Assembly (NCBI GenBank): GCA_015655975.1
Contig: DVEP01000002.1
Span: 1 to 35,990 of the forward strand
Reading direction: 5' to 3'
DNA length: 35,990 nt
Source of the DNA: Eubacterium sp.
Lineage (GTDB): Bacteria > Bacillota > Clostridia > Oscillospirales > Acutalibacteraceae
Shown: piece after piece, positions 1 through 7,194 of the stretch
Layout of the letters: each line of letters begins with the position of its first letter
How positions within the stretch are numbered: position 1 is the first letter of the stretch
Position numbers and translations under genes: made by a program
The notes under the pieces: generated by a model
What the model was told of the DNA's origin: nothing
What the model saw: the letters and a program-made list of their open reading frames with translations, nothing else
Databases searched by the model: none

Positions 1-195
1 CAAAACTGACTCCGCTTGAAAAACGAAATCAGTTTGTTGTTAAAATTTAATTATTCTGCCATCGGTGGCCTTTTTTGTATTGTCTGCACAATTTGGGGCA
101 GTACACTTCTGCAAAACAGTTTAATGAAAAAGGCGGGAAATATGCTCGGCGAAGTGTTCAAAATAACACTCGGCGGAGTTATTGGTATGCTTTAA
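1..195 (+). pseudogene. 3' end of an unidentified membrane protein, apparent frameshift
   Basis: The window opens inside a coding region. Frame 3 reads KLTPLEKRNQFVVKI and stops at 48-50. Just after that, frame 1 (from about 43) reads a natural-looking hydrophobic segment (FNYSAIGGLFCIVCTIWGS) and ends as FKITLGGVIGML with a TAA at 193-195. Joined, the two pieces give a basic stretch, a transmembrane helix and a short tail, as expected for the C-terminus of a membrane protein. The switch falls in the A/T-rich run at 41-50, so a one-base indel, a sequencing error or a programmed shift could explain it. Alternatively the first gene simply ends at 50 and the rest is not coded. The family cannot be told from this little sequence. 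Confidence 0.35.
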
Positions 196-212
196 TAGAT
201 GAAAATTAAATA

Positions 213-247
213 AAACAAGGGAGCAGATTGTCTGCTCCTGTTTTGTT
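213..247 (+). terminator. Rho-independent terminator after the first gene
   Basis: An 8-bp stem GGAGCAGA/TCTGCTCC with loop TTG is followed by TGTTTTGTT. It lies about 20 bases after the stop at 195. Confidence 0.75.
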
Positions 248-266
248 ATGTAGAAAAAAGATAAAT

Positions 267-326
267 AAAAAAGTCCTGCAAAGCAGTCGGTTTATAGTGT
301 TGATAGGATGACTGCCCTACAAGACA
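267..326 (-). ncRNA. Candidate 60-nt hairpin RNA (unknown family)
   Basis: Read on the minus strand, GTCTTGTAGGGCAGTC (325-310) can pair over all 16 positions with GACTGCTTTGCAGGAC (288-273). Four of these pairs are G-U wobbles. The same positions on the plus strand would be A-C mismatches, so the structure only works as a minus-strand transcript. The stem is followed at once by six T (272-267), as in an intrinsic terminator. A promoter-like TTGTAA-16-TATAAT ends 7 bases before the stem. The unit is therefore a promoter, one hairpin with a 21-nt loop, and a terminator. It could be a small regulatory RNA, or just a terminator for minus-strand read-through from tRNA-Leu. Confidence 0.45.
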
Positions 327-332
327 ATAAAT

Positions 333-360
333 ATTATACCGATTTTCCATTATTTTACAA
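333..360 (-). promoter_or_regulatory. Putative promoter of the hairpin RNA
   Basis: On the minus strand, TTGTAA (360-355), a 16-bp spacer and TATAAT (338-333). The predicted start near 326 is the first base of the hairpin. Confidence 0.4.
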
Positions 361-405
361 TGAAATTAATTAAGAAAACCGTTGCGTTTATTTAACATTG
401 TGAAA

Positions 406-427
406 AGTACTGCAATAGTACTGCAAT
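406..427 (+). repeat. Two tandem copies of an 11-bp repeat
   Basis: AGTACTGCAAT occurs twice with no gap. It lies in a gene-free, A-rich stretch (361-510) that also holds several AAAAAGTTT-type runs. The role is unknown; two helical turns of a binding site is one possibility. Confidence 0.6.
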
Positions 428-511
428 ACCAAACAAAATTAAAAAAAGTTTTAAAAAGGTTTCAAAAAGTTTGAAGATAGGTTGACTTCTCAAATTTGGA
501 TTAAATAAAGC

Positions 512-573
512 AAAATAGCCGTTTCAAGAATTTTGAAAAAGTTTCAAAAACCACTGAAAACGGCTATTTTTTT
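512..573. terminator. Long hairpin terminator beside tRNA-Leu
   Basis: AAAATAGCCGTTT (512-524) pairs with AAAACGGCTATTTT (557-570) around an A-rich interior. On the plus strand it is followed by a run of seven T. On the minus strand it lies directly after the tRNA CCA end and is followed by TATTTTG, so it can end the tRNA transcript as well. Confidence 0.7.
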
Positions 574-655
574 GGTGCGGGCGACAGGACTTGAACCTGC
601 ATGGTCGCCCACTAGATCCTAAATCTAGCGTGTCTGCCAATTCCACCACGCCCGC
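573..655 (-). tRNA. tRNA-Leu (anticodon UAG)
   Basis: The reverse complement folds as a class II tRNA. The acceptor stem is GCGGGCG/CGCCCGC, and the anticodon stem CTAGA/TCTAG encloses the loop TTTAGGA with anticodon TAG. It has an extra variable arm, T-loop GGTTCAAGTCC, discriminator A and an encoded CCA. The gene is 83 nt including CCA. Leucine is supported by both the anticodon and the long variable arm. Confidence 0.95.
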
Positions 656-664
656 AGAACAAGT

Positions 665-720
665 AAAATAATAGCACAGTTAAAGATAAATGTCAATTAT
701 CTTTTCTGTGCTGTTATTTT
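665..720 (-). terminator. Terminator of the YhgE operon
   Basis: AAAATAATAGCACAG (665-679) pairs with CTGTGCTGTTATTTT (706-720) around an interior that can itself pair (AAAGATAA/TTATCTTT). It lies 16 bases downstream of the yhgE-type stop on the minus strand, and the T-rich end follows the stem. Confidence 0.7.
668..696 (-). promoter_or_regulatory. tRNA-Leu promoter inside the terminator hairpin
   Basis: On the minus strand, TTGACA (696-691), an exact 17-bp spacer and TATTAT (673-668). The predicted start near 661 is about 6 bases before the mature tRNA 5' end. The promoter lies wholly inside the terminator hairpin of the upstream gene. Confidence 0.75.
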
Positions 721-735
721 TATATAATATATTTA

Positions 736-2883
736 TTACATTATATGTGTGCTTTCTACTTTATCTCGGAAGAAGTTTTTGAATTTTATAAGCGGATTTC
801 TCAAAAACAGTCCCAAACACAATGACGGAGGAACAAAAGCGAAAAGTTTGAGCAGACAAACAGCGTAATTGTTTTGATAAAGTCCGCCGATTGTTTCACG
901 CATTGCGTCAATTGCGTATGTGAAAGGCAGGAAGTGATATATTCCCTGGAAAAATTCGGGTGTTACTTCTATCGGGAATGTACCGCCTGAGCCGGCGATT
1001 TGCAATACAAGCAAAATTACCGTAAGCGCTTTTCCTATATCTCCGAAAGATACCGTCAAAGTATATACGATATTTGAAAATACTATACTTATTATCCAAC
1101 CTGCTAAAACAAATAAAAATGGGTTTGGACATTGGATTTGAAGGAAATACAGATCTCCCAAACATATTACTGTTGTTTGAATGAGAGAAAGCATCATAAA
1201 GTACAGGTACCTGCCCAAGTATGCTTCTCTTGGTTTGATTGCTTTGATTTTATCATCTTCATCGACATCGACTTTAAGTATTGCAACTAAAACGATGCAG
1301 CCTACCCATATTGCAAGGACTGAATAGAAAGGCGTCATTGCAGAGCCGTAGTTTTCAATAGGGTAGAGAGAATTGATTTCTATTTCAGTCGGAGATGAAA
1401 TAAATTTTCCTACTGAATCGGGGTCGTTTTGGATTGCAGACGAGATTTTTTCAACTATTTCGTTGTTTGATAAATTATCTAAATCTGTAACAAATGAATT
1501 GATTTTGTCTTGCAGAAGTGTAAGCAAAGCCTCTGCGTTTTGTAAAGAATTGTTGCCCGACTGCGACGCATTGTCGGCGGAGGTGAGAGTGTTTTGAATA
1601 TCTTTGTTTTGAGCAAGAGAATCAAGTATTCCTGCTGTTTTGCCTAAAACAGAATAGAAAGAGGACAGTGTTTTGTCAACTGACGGTTTGATTTTTGTTG
1701 AAAAAGCAGTGTCAAATTCTCCTATTTGATTTTGCATTTGAGTGATTGACTTGTTTATTTTTTCTGCTGTTTTTACAGAAAAACTGTTTTCCTTTACGGA
1801 AGTTGCAAACTCTCTTAATTCGCTTACAAGTTTTCTGTGGTCATTAATATTTTTATCAAACTTGTCTATACTGTTTTGAATATTACTTGGTAAATCTATG
1901 TTTTCGGTAAGTGCGTGAAGTATTTGGGAAATCTTAACTTCCGTTGAAACTATTGTTTCAATTTTGTCGGCAACGGAGTTGATTTTTTCGTATGCAGCCA
2001 AATTGTTCTTTTTTGCCAATTCTTCAAGTTCCGAAACGGAAAATTTAATGTTTTCTGCCTGCGCATTTATATCATTTAACAGTTTTGCAGACGATTCTGT
2101 TACTTGTTCGACAGAGTCTTTTGAATACGAAATCACTGTCTGTAAGTCTGTTACGGCAGAAGATGTGTCGCTTGCCAAATCCGACGCCTGCGGTAAAAGC
2201 GTCTGAACATTTTTTGAAAGAGTGCTGAGCGACTCCGTCGTTTGCTCAAGTGATACTATACCGCTTTTCATAATAGCTAAATCGCTTGAAGCATTGCCCA
2301 ATGAATTTTTCAGTGTTTCGATGGGGTTTGCGCCGTCGCTTGTTGTTTCGTTTAAAACATTTGCAACTGTTTTTGCTATGGTGTCTATAAATGTTTCGTT
2401 GACCTGTGTTTGAATTGCCTCAACGCACTTATCCGTGATTTTCGGCGCTATAGCATTTTTCTTTTCGTTTACATAGTATTCGATTTTCGGCGTCTGAATA
2501 TCGTCGCTTAAAAAACTGATGATGTTTTTGCTGAAGTCTTCGGGAATAATTACGCTTGCATAGTATTTTCCGCTTTTTACACCCTCAAGCGCTTCATCCT
2601 TGCTCACAAATTGCCAGCCTATTTGCTTGTTTGCTTTCAGGTTTTCTACGATTTGGTCGCCGATGGTGATACTCATTGTTTCGGTCAAATTGTAACCGTT
2701 GTCGCAATTTGAAACCGCAACATCTATTCCGTCGGTACTGCCGTACGGGTCCCAGTTTGCAGCAATATTAAACCATGCATACATTGCGGGAATGACGCTT
2801 ATGCCGACTGCTATAATCATTGCAAGCGCATTTTTTCCTACTCTTTTTAAATCTCTTAAAAATATCTTAAAGGCTTTTTTCAT
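736..2883 (-). CDS. YhgE/Pip-family membrane protein (ABC-2-like)
   Basis: This 715-residue protein has the layout of the YhgE/Pip (phage infection protein) family, relatives of ABC-2 permeases. One transmembrane helix lies near residues 20-40, in the family context KNALAMIIAVGISVIPAMYA. A long outside domain of some 450 residues follows, rich in alternating S/T/N/Q and likely coiled coil. The C-terminus has about five helices (roughly 515-700). Early extracytoplasmic features such as NWDPYGSTDGIDVAVSNCD are typical. Family members act as phage receptors or as export partners of secreted proteins; the substrate here is unknown. The start has GAGGAGG nine bases upstream. It overlaps the end of the upstream small gene by 17 bases, so the two are probably co-translated. 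Confidence 0.85.
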   Translation of the reverse strand: MKKAFKIFLRDLKRVGKNALAMIIAVGISVIPAMYAWFNIAANWDPYGSTDGIDVAVSNCDNGYNLTETMSITIGDQIVENLKANKQIGWQFVSKDEALEGVKSGKYYASVIIPEDFSKNIISFLSDDIQTPKIEYYVNEKKNAIAPKITDKCVEAIQTQVNETFIDTIAKTVANVLNETTSDGANPIETLKNSLGNASSDLAIMKSGIVSLEQTTESLSTLSKNVQTLLPQASDLASDTSSAVTDLQTVISYSKDSVEQVTESSAKLLNDINAQAENIKFSVSELEELAKKNNLAAYEKINSVADKIETIVSTEVKISQILHALTENIDLPSNIQNSIDKFDKNINDHRKLVSELREFATSVKENSFSVKTAEKINKSITQMQNQIGEFDTAFSTKIKPSVDKTLSSFYSVLGKTAGILDSLAQNKDIQNTLTSADNASQSGNNSLQNAEALLTLLQDKINSFVTDLDNLSNNEIVEKISSAIQNDPDSVGKFISSPTEIEINSLYPIENYGSAMTPFYSVLAIWVGCIVLVAILKVDVDEDDKIKAIKPREAYLGRYLYFMMLSLIQTTVICLGDLYFLQIQCPNPFLFVLAGWIISIVFSNIVYTLTVSFGDIGKALTVILLVLQIAGSGGTFPIEVTPEFFQGIYHFLPFTYAIDAMRETIGGLYQNNYAVCLLKLFAFVPPSLCLGLFLRNPLIKFKNFFRDKVESTHIM

Positions 2884-3241
2884 TTTTGTTTGCCTCCTCG
2901 TTATTGTTATTTTCGTTTTCTTCGTTTTCTGTCTGTCTCATTTTTTCAGATAAAAATTCATCGGCATTTTTACCTGACGGAATGTTTAGTATTTCTCTGT
3001 AATGATAGTCTGTGTATTCTATTACAATAATGAATACGGCACAGATTATGATTGATACTATCCAAAGAATTAAAAAAACAATTTTCGCTTCTAAACTAAA
3101 CATTAATAGTAAAAACACGATTGGCAAAATTACGATTGCCAAAAATCCGCCTTTAATCAATTTTGGATAGTTTTTCCTAAAATTTGCATAACTTTTCAGT
3201 AATTTTATGTAAACTGATTTCTCGTCATTGGATTTATTCAT
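2867..3241 (-). CDS. Small two-helix membrane protein, partner of YhgE
   Basis: This 124-residue protein of unknown function has a basic N-terminus (residues 1-30) and two adjacent transmembrane helices (about 32-52 and 56-76). Its soluble tail ends in an acidic, Asn-rich low-complexity stretch (EENENNNNEEANKNEKS). GAGGTG lies just upstream of the ATG. It is the first gene of the minus-strand operon and overlaps the YhgE-type gene. That points to a shared membrane complex or regulation of the larger protein, but no domain is recognised. Confidence 0.7.
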   Translation of the reverse strand: MNKSNDEKSVYIKLLKSYANFRKNYPKLIKGGFLAIVILPIVFLLLMFSLEAKIVFLILWIVSIIICAVFIIVIEYTDYHYREILNIPSGKNADEFLSEKMRQTENEENENNNNEEANKNEKSL

Positions 3242-3274
3242 TTGAACACCTCATATCACTAATTGTATATTGAA

Positions 3275-3302
3275 ATTATACTCAAAATATAATTATGGTC
3301 AA
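3275..3302 (-). promoter_or_regulatory. Promoter of the small membrane protein/yhgE operon
   Basis: On the minus strand, TTGACC (3302-3297), a 16-bp spacer and TATAAT (3280-3275), followed by about 30 bases of leader. Confidence 0.65.
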
Positions 3303-3369
3303 TGTAGATTTTTAACAAAAAAAGCTCGAAATACAGTAAATTTTTTTATATCGGCAATAAAAAATTCCC

Positions 3370-3398
3370 TTGTATTATTCTATATATAGTGTTATAAT
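3370..3398 (+). promoter_or_regulatory. pflB promoter
   Basis: TTGTAT (3370-3375), a 17-bp spacer and TATAAT (3393-3398). The start is predicted near 3405, giving a leader of about 150 nt. Confidence 0.65.
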
Positions 3399-3402
3399 CG
3401 CA

Positions 3403-3557
3403 CTGGAAAAGCGAAAGTGTCCAGTTTTAGTAGTTAAGTAGTATTTTTACATTAGCGAACTTGTACTATTTTTACAAATGTACTTGTGCTAAATTTTGCG
3501 GCAGATAACTTTGATTCGCTTTTATTAAATTTATTATCTCTCAAGGAGGAAACATAT
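3403..3557 (+). promoter_or_regulatory. Long structured 5' leader of pflB
   Basis: The leader can form a hairpin at its start (CTGGA...TCCAG, 3403-3424). A second lies at 3452-3492, where TTAGC pairs with GCTAA and an inner GTAC pairs with GTAC. The sequence TA(G/C)TATTTTTACA occurs twice (about 3439 and 3464). It ends in a very strong AAGGAGG (3543-3549) eight bases before the ATG. I recognise no known riboswitch; it may control message stability or translation. Confidence 0.4.
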
Positions 3558-5807
3558 ATGGCAAACGATGCTTGGAGAGGCTTTAAAGGTCATCTCTGGA
3601 AAGAAGAAATCAACACTCGTCAATTCATTCAGGACAACTATACTGAATATACAGGCGACGCTTCATTCCTTGAAGCTCCTACTGACGCAACAAACAAACT
3701 TTGGGGTGCGCTTTCTGCACTTCAAAAAGAAGAAAGAGCAAAAGGCGGCGTTCTCGATATGGACACCGATGTTGTTTCAACTCTTACTTCACATAAAGCA
3801 GGATATATCAGCGAAGAACTTAAAGACCTTGAAAAAGTTGTAGGTCTTCAAACAGACAAACCTCTTAAACGCGCATTTATGCCTTTCGGCGGCATCAAGA
3901 TGGCTGAAGAAGCTTGTAAAACATACGGCTATGAGCCAAGCGCAGAACTTCACAAAATCTTCACTGACTATCACAAAACTCACAACCAGGGCGTATTTGA
4001 TGTTTACACACCTGAAATTAGAAAAGCACGCCACAACAAAATCATTACAGGTCTTCCGGACACATACGGCAGAGGCAGAATTGTAGGCGACTATCGTCGT
4101 GTTGCTCTTTACGGTATTGACTACCTTATGGAAGAAAAAGCAAAGGACTATGCTAACTGCGGTTCAGGTTCAATGAAAGACGATGTTATCAGACTTCGTG
4201 AAGAAATCACAGACCAGTACAGAGCACTCGGTCAAATGAAAAAAATGGCTGAAATCTACGGATTTGATATTTCAAAACCTGCTACAAACGCTAAAGAAGC
4301 TTGTCAATGGCTTTACTTCGGCTACCTTGCAGCTATCAAAACTCAAAACGGCGCTGCAATGAGCGTAGGCAGAATTTCAGCATTCCTTGATATTTACATT
4401 GAAAGAGACTTGAAAGAAGGCACACTTACAGAAGCTGAAGCACAGGAACTCATCGACCATATGGTTATGAAATTCAGAATGGTTAAGTTTGCAAGAATTC
4501 CTTCATACAACCAACTCTTCTCAGGCGACCCTGTTTGGGCTACTCTTTCAGTTGCAGGTCTCGGTATCGACGGTCGTTCACTTGTTACAAAGAACGACTT
4601 CCGTTTCCTTCATACTCTTGAAAATATGGGACCTTCACCTGAACCGAACCTTACAGTTCTTTACTCAGAAAGACTTCCTGAAAACTTCAGAAAATACGCT
4701 GCAAAGATTTCTGTTGACACAAGCTCAATTCAGTACGAAAACGACGATGTTATGCGTGTTGTATGGGGCGACGACTATGCTATTTGCTGCTGTGTTTCTG
4801 CAACACAAACAGGTAAAGAAATGCAGTTCTTCGGCGCAAGAGCAAACCTTGCAAAGTGTCTCAACTACGCTATCAACGGCGGTGTTGACGAAAAGAGCAA
4901 AGACCAGGTTGGACCTAAATACAGACCTATTACTTCAGAGTACCTTGACTATGACGAAGTAATGGAAAGATACGACGCAATGATGGATTGGCTTGCTGAC
5001 ATCTATGTTAACACTCTCAACCTCATTCAATATATGCACGATAAGTATTACTACGAAGCTGCTGAAATGGCTCTTATTGATACAGATGTAAGAAGAACAT
5101 TTGCAACAGGTATTGCAGGTTTCTCTCATGTTGTTGACTCACTTTCAGCTATTAAATATGCAAAAGTTAAGACAATCCGTGACGAAAACGGTATAGTTGT
5201 TGACTACGAAGTAGAAGGCGACTTCCCGAGATACGGCAACGACGATGACAGAGCAGACGATATCGCTGTATGGCTTCTTAAAGAGTTCCTTAACAAGATT
5301 AAAAAGCACCACACATACAGAGATTCAGAGCCTACAACTTCTATCCTTACAATTACATCAAATGTAGTTTACGGTAAAGCAACAGGCAGTCTTCCTGACG
5401 GAAGAAAAGCAGGCGCTCCTCTTTCACCGGGTGCAAACCCAAGTTACGGCGCAGAACAAAACGGACTTCTTGCTTCACTTAACTCTGTTGCAAAACTTCC
5501 GTATGAATATGCTCTTGACGGTATTTCAAATACACAGACAATCAACCCTGACGCTCTCGGACACAGCGAAGACGAAAGAGTCGGCAATCTTGTAAATGTT
5601 CTTGACGGTTACTTTGCACAAGGTGCTCATCACCTCAATGTAAATGTATTCGGCAAAGAAAAACTCATTGACGCTATGGAACATCCTGAAAAAGAAGAGT
5701 ATGCAAACTTCACAATTCGTGTTTCAGGCTATGCAGTTAAGTTCATTGACCTTACAAGAGAACAACAACTCGATGTTATTTCAAGAACTTGCCATGCTTC
5801 AATGTAA
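3558..5807 (+). CDS. pflB: Pyruvate formate-lyase (formate acetyltransferase)
   Basis: This cytoplasmic glycyl-radical enzyme converts pyruvate and CoA to acetyl-CoA and formate. The start chosen is ATG 3558 behind AAGGAGG, giving 749 residues, the normal length. An upstream in-frame ATG at 3486 would add an unlikely hydrophobic tail and lies in the leader. The active-site cysteine pair is at residues 411-412 (YAICCCVSATQTGKEMQFFG), with an extra cysteine at 410 where alanine is usual. The radical glycine is Gly724 in RVSGYAVKF, 25 residues from the end. The activase gene pflA lies just downstream. The codon use (Lys AAA, few rare codons) fits a highly expressed gene. Confidence 0.97.
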   Translation: MANDAWRGFKGHLWKEEINTRQFIQDNYTEYTGDASFLEAPTDATNKLWGALSALQKEERAKGGVLDMDTDVVSTLTSHKAGYISEELKDLEKVVGLQTDKPLKRAFMPFGGIKMAEEACKTYGYEPSAELHKIFTDYHKTHNQGVFDVYTPEIRKARHNKIITGLPDTYGRGRIVGDYRRVALYGIDYLMEEKAKDYANCGSGSMKDDVIRLREEITDQYRALGQMKKMAEIYGFDISKPATNAKEACQWLYFGYLAAIKTQNGAAMSVGRISAFLDIYIERDLKEGTLTEAEAQELIDHMVMKFRMVKFARIPSYNQLFSGDPVWATLSVAGLGIDGRSLVTKNDFRFLHTLENMGPSPEPNLTVLYSERLPENFRKYAAKISVDTSSIQYENDDVMRVVWGDDYAICCCVSATQTGKEMQFFGARANLAKCLNYAINGGVDEKSKDQVGPKYRPITSEYLDYDEVMERYDAMMDWLADIYVNTLNLIQYMHDKYYYEAAEMALIDTDVRRTFATGIAGFSHVVDSLSAIKYAKVKTIRDENGIVVDYEVEGDFPRYGNDDDRADDIAVWLLKEFLNKIKKHHTYRDSEPTTSILTITSNVVYGKATGSLPDGRKAGAPLSPGANPSYGAEQNGLLASLNSVAKLPYEYALDGISNTQTINPDALGHSEDERVGNLVNVLDGYFAQGAHHLNVNVFGKEKLIDAMEHPEKEEYANFTIRVSGYAVKFIDLTREQQLDVISRTCHASM

Positions 5808-5827
5808 GGCATAAATAAAAATTAAAT

Positions 5828-5855
5828 GGCGGGTTAAAATACCCGCCGTTTTTTT
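5828..5855 (+). terminator. Terminator/attenuator between pflB and pflA
   Basis: GGCGGGT (5828-5834) and ACCCGCC (5841-5847) form a GC-rich stem followed by G and seven T. It probably lets pflB be made in large excess over pflA through partial read-through. Confidence 0.8.
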
Positions 5856-5870
5856 AAATATGGTGATTTT

Positions 5871-6614
5871 ATGGAAAATTCTGTTTTTGGACGAGTTCAT
5901 TCAATAGAAAGTTTCGGTTCTGTTGACGGACCGGGTGTGCGTTTCATAGTTTTTTTGCAGGGATGCAAAATGCGTTGCGCATATTGTCATAACCCTGACA
6001 CTTGGAAAATTGACGACGGGGAATTGATAAGCGCAGACGACCTTCTTAAAAAGGCGATGCGATATAAAAGTTACTGGAAAAACAACGGCGGAATCACAGT
6101 CAGCGGAGGCGAACCGCTTTTGCAAATTGATTTTTTGCTTGAGTTTTTTAAAAAAGCAAAAGAAAACGGCATTAATACCTGTATAGATACATCGGGAAAT
6201 GCTTTTACGAGAGAAGAACCGTTTTTTTCAAAGTTCAAAGAACTGATGAAATGTACTGACTTGTTACTTTTGGATATTAAACATATCAATTCCGAAAAGC
6301 ACAGACAAATTACTGCTCAGCCAAATGAAAATATACTCGATATGGCAAAATATTTGAGCGAAATTAACAAACCTGTTTGGATTCGACATGTTCTTGTGCC
6401 TACTTTGACAGACGATGAAAAAGACCTTGAAGATTTGAATGCTTTTATTTCAAGTTTGTCAAATGTTGAAAAGGTAGAGGTTTTGCCGTACCATACTCTC
6501 GGTAAATTCAAGTGGGATAATTTGAAAATACCGTATAGGCTTGACGGAATCAAACCGCCGTCGGAAGATTTGGTAAAAAAAGCAAATGAAATTTTGCACA
6601 CGGATAAATACTGA
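5871..6614 (+). CDS. pflA: Pyruvate formate-lyase activating enzyme (radical SAM)
   Basis: This 247-residue radical SAM protein puts the glycyl radical on PFL using S-adenosylmethionine and an electron donor. The cluster motif CKMRCAYC has Cys32, Cys36 and Cys39, the CX3CX2C arrangement of radical SAM enzymes. The N-terminal RVHSIESFGSVDGPGVRFIV and the SAM-binding GGITVSGGEPLLQ (about residues 73-85) are typical of PFL activases. LLLDIKH and VRHVLVPTLTDD-like segments follow as expected. The gene has GGTGA a few bases before the ATG and follows pflB across a terminator hairpin. Confidence 0.96.
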   Translation: MENSVFGRVHSIESFGSVDGPGVRFIVFLQGCKMRCAYCHNPDTWKIDDGELISADDLLKKAMRYKSYWKNNGGITVSGGEPLLQIDFLLEFFKKAKENGINTCIDTSGNAFTREEPFFSKFKELMKCTDLLLLDIKHINSEKHRQITAQPNENILDMAKYLSEINKPVWIRHVLVPTLTDDEKDLEDLNAFISSLSNVEKVEVLPYHTLGKFKWDNLKIPYRLDGIKPPSEDLVKKANEILHTDKY

Positions 6615-6675
6615 TTTGTTTTTAAATTAGATAGAACGACTTTTGTTTGCAGTTTATTTTTGCAGAGGTGTAGAT

Positions 6676-7095
6676 ATGGAATACAGAAGATTTAACAATA
6701 CGGTTTTTGTCAGAATAGACAAAAGTGAAGAAATTTTAGAACAACTTAAAAATGTTTCTTTGCAGGAAAATATTAAACTGGCAACTGTACAGGCTTTGGG
6801 CGCCGTAAATGAATTTACTGTCGGAGTTTTTAAGACACAAGAGAAAAAATATCTGTCAAATACTTTTAAAGGTGATTTTGAGATAGTGTCTTTAAACGGC
6901 ACTGTGAATACTATGAATAATGAATTTTACAGTCATCTTCATATGAGCGCAGGGAATGAAAAAGGTGAAGTTTTCGGCGGTCATTTGAACAGTGCAAAAG
7001 TCAGTGCAACTTGCGAACTTGTAATAAACATTGTTGACGGTTGCGTTGACAGAGAGTACAGCAACGAAGTCGGACTTAATCTTTTTAAATTCTGA
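6676..7095 (+). CDS. PPC/DUF296-domain protein
   Basis: This 139-residue single-domain protein belongs to the PPC (DUF296) fold, known in plants fused to AT-hooks and in bacteria as a stand-alone, trimer-forming protein of unclear function. Metal-type histidines are present in YSHLHMSAGN and FGGHLNSA, spaced as in the family. The start ATG 6676 has AGAGGTG (6664-6670) upstream; an in-frame ATG at 6643 has no ribosome binding site. It lies 61 bases after pflA with no terminator between, so it may be co-transcribed with pflA. There is no evidence for a role in pyruvate metabolism. Confidence 0.8.
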   Translation: MEYRRFNNTVFVRIDKSEEILEQLKNVSLQENIKLATVQALGAVNEFTVGVFKTQEKKYLSNTFKGDFEIVSLNGTVNTMNNEFYSHLHMSAGNEKGEVFGGHLNSAKVSATCELVINIVDGCVDREYSNEVGLNLFKF

Positions 7096-7110
7096 ATATA
7101 ATATTAAATT

Positions 7111-7169
7111 AAAAAACCGAGTAAAGATTATGAGATTTGAAACTCATATATCATTTACTCGGTTTTTTA
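7111..7169. terminator. Bidirectional terminator
   Basis: AAAAAACCGAGTAAA (7111-7125) pairs with TTTACTCGGTTTTTT (7154-7168). An inner ATGAG/CTCAT stem lengthens the hairpin. It separates two convergent genes and has A and T runs on both sides. Confidence 0.85.
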
Positions 7170-7194
7170 TGTTATATAAAATATTTATATGTTT

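Noticed and set aside
250..510. Known riboswitch or 6S RNA upstream of tRNA-Leu
   Set aside because: No conserved riboswitch core was recognised; only the short minus-strand hairpin unit is supported.
1964..2413. Plus-strand frames opposite the YhgE-type gene
   Set aside because: They are antisense to the repetitive outside domain and have S/F-rich shadow composition.
3486..3557. Longer pflB start at 3486
   Set aside because: The added residues do not fit known PFL proteins and the strong ribosome binding site serves ATG 3558.
4489..4962. 157-codon frame inside pflB
   Set aside because: It is a shadow in another frame of a highly conserved enzyme, caused by its codon bias.
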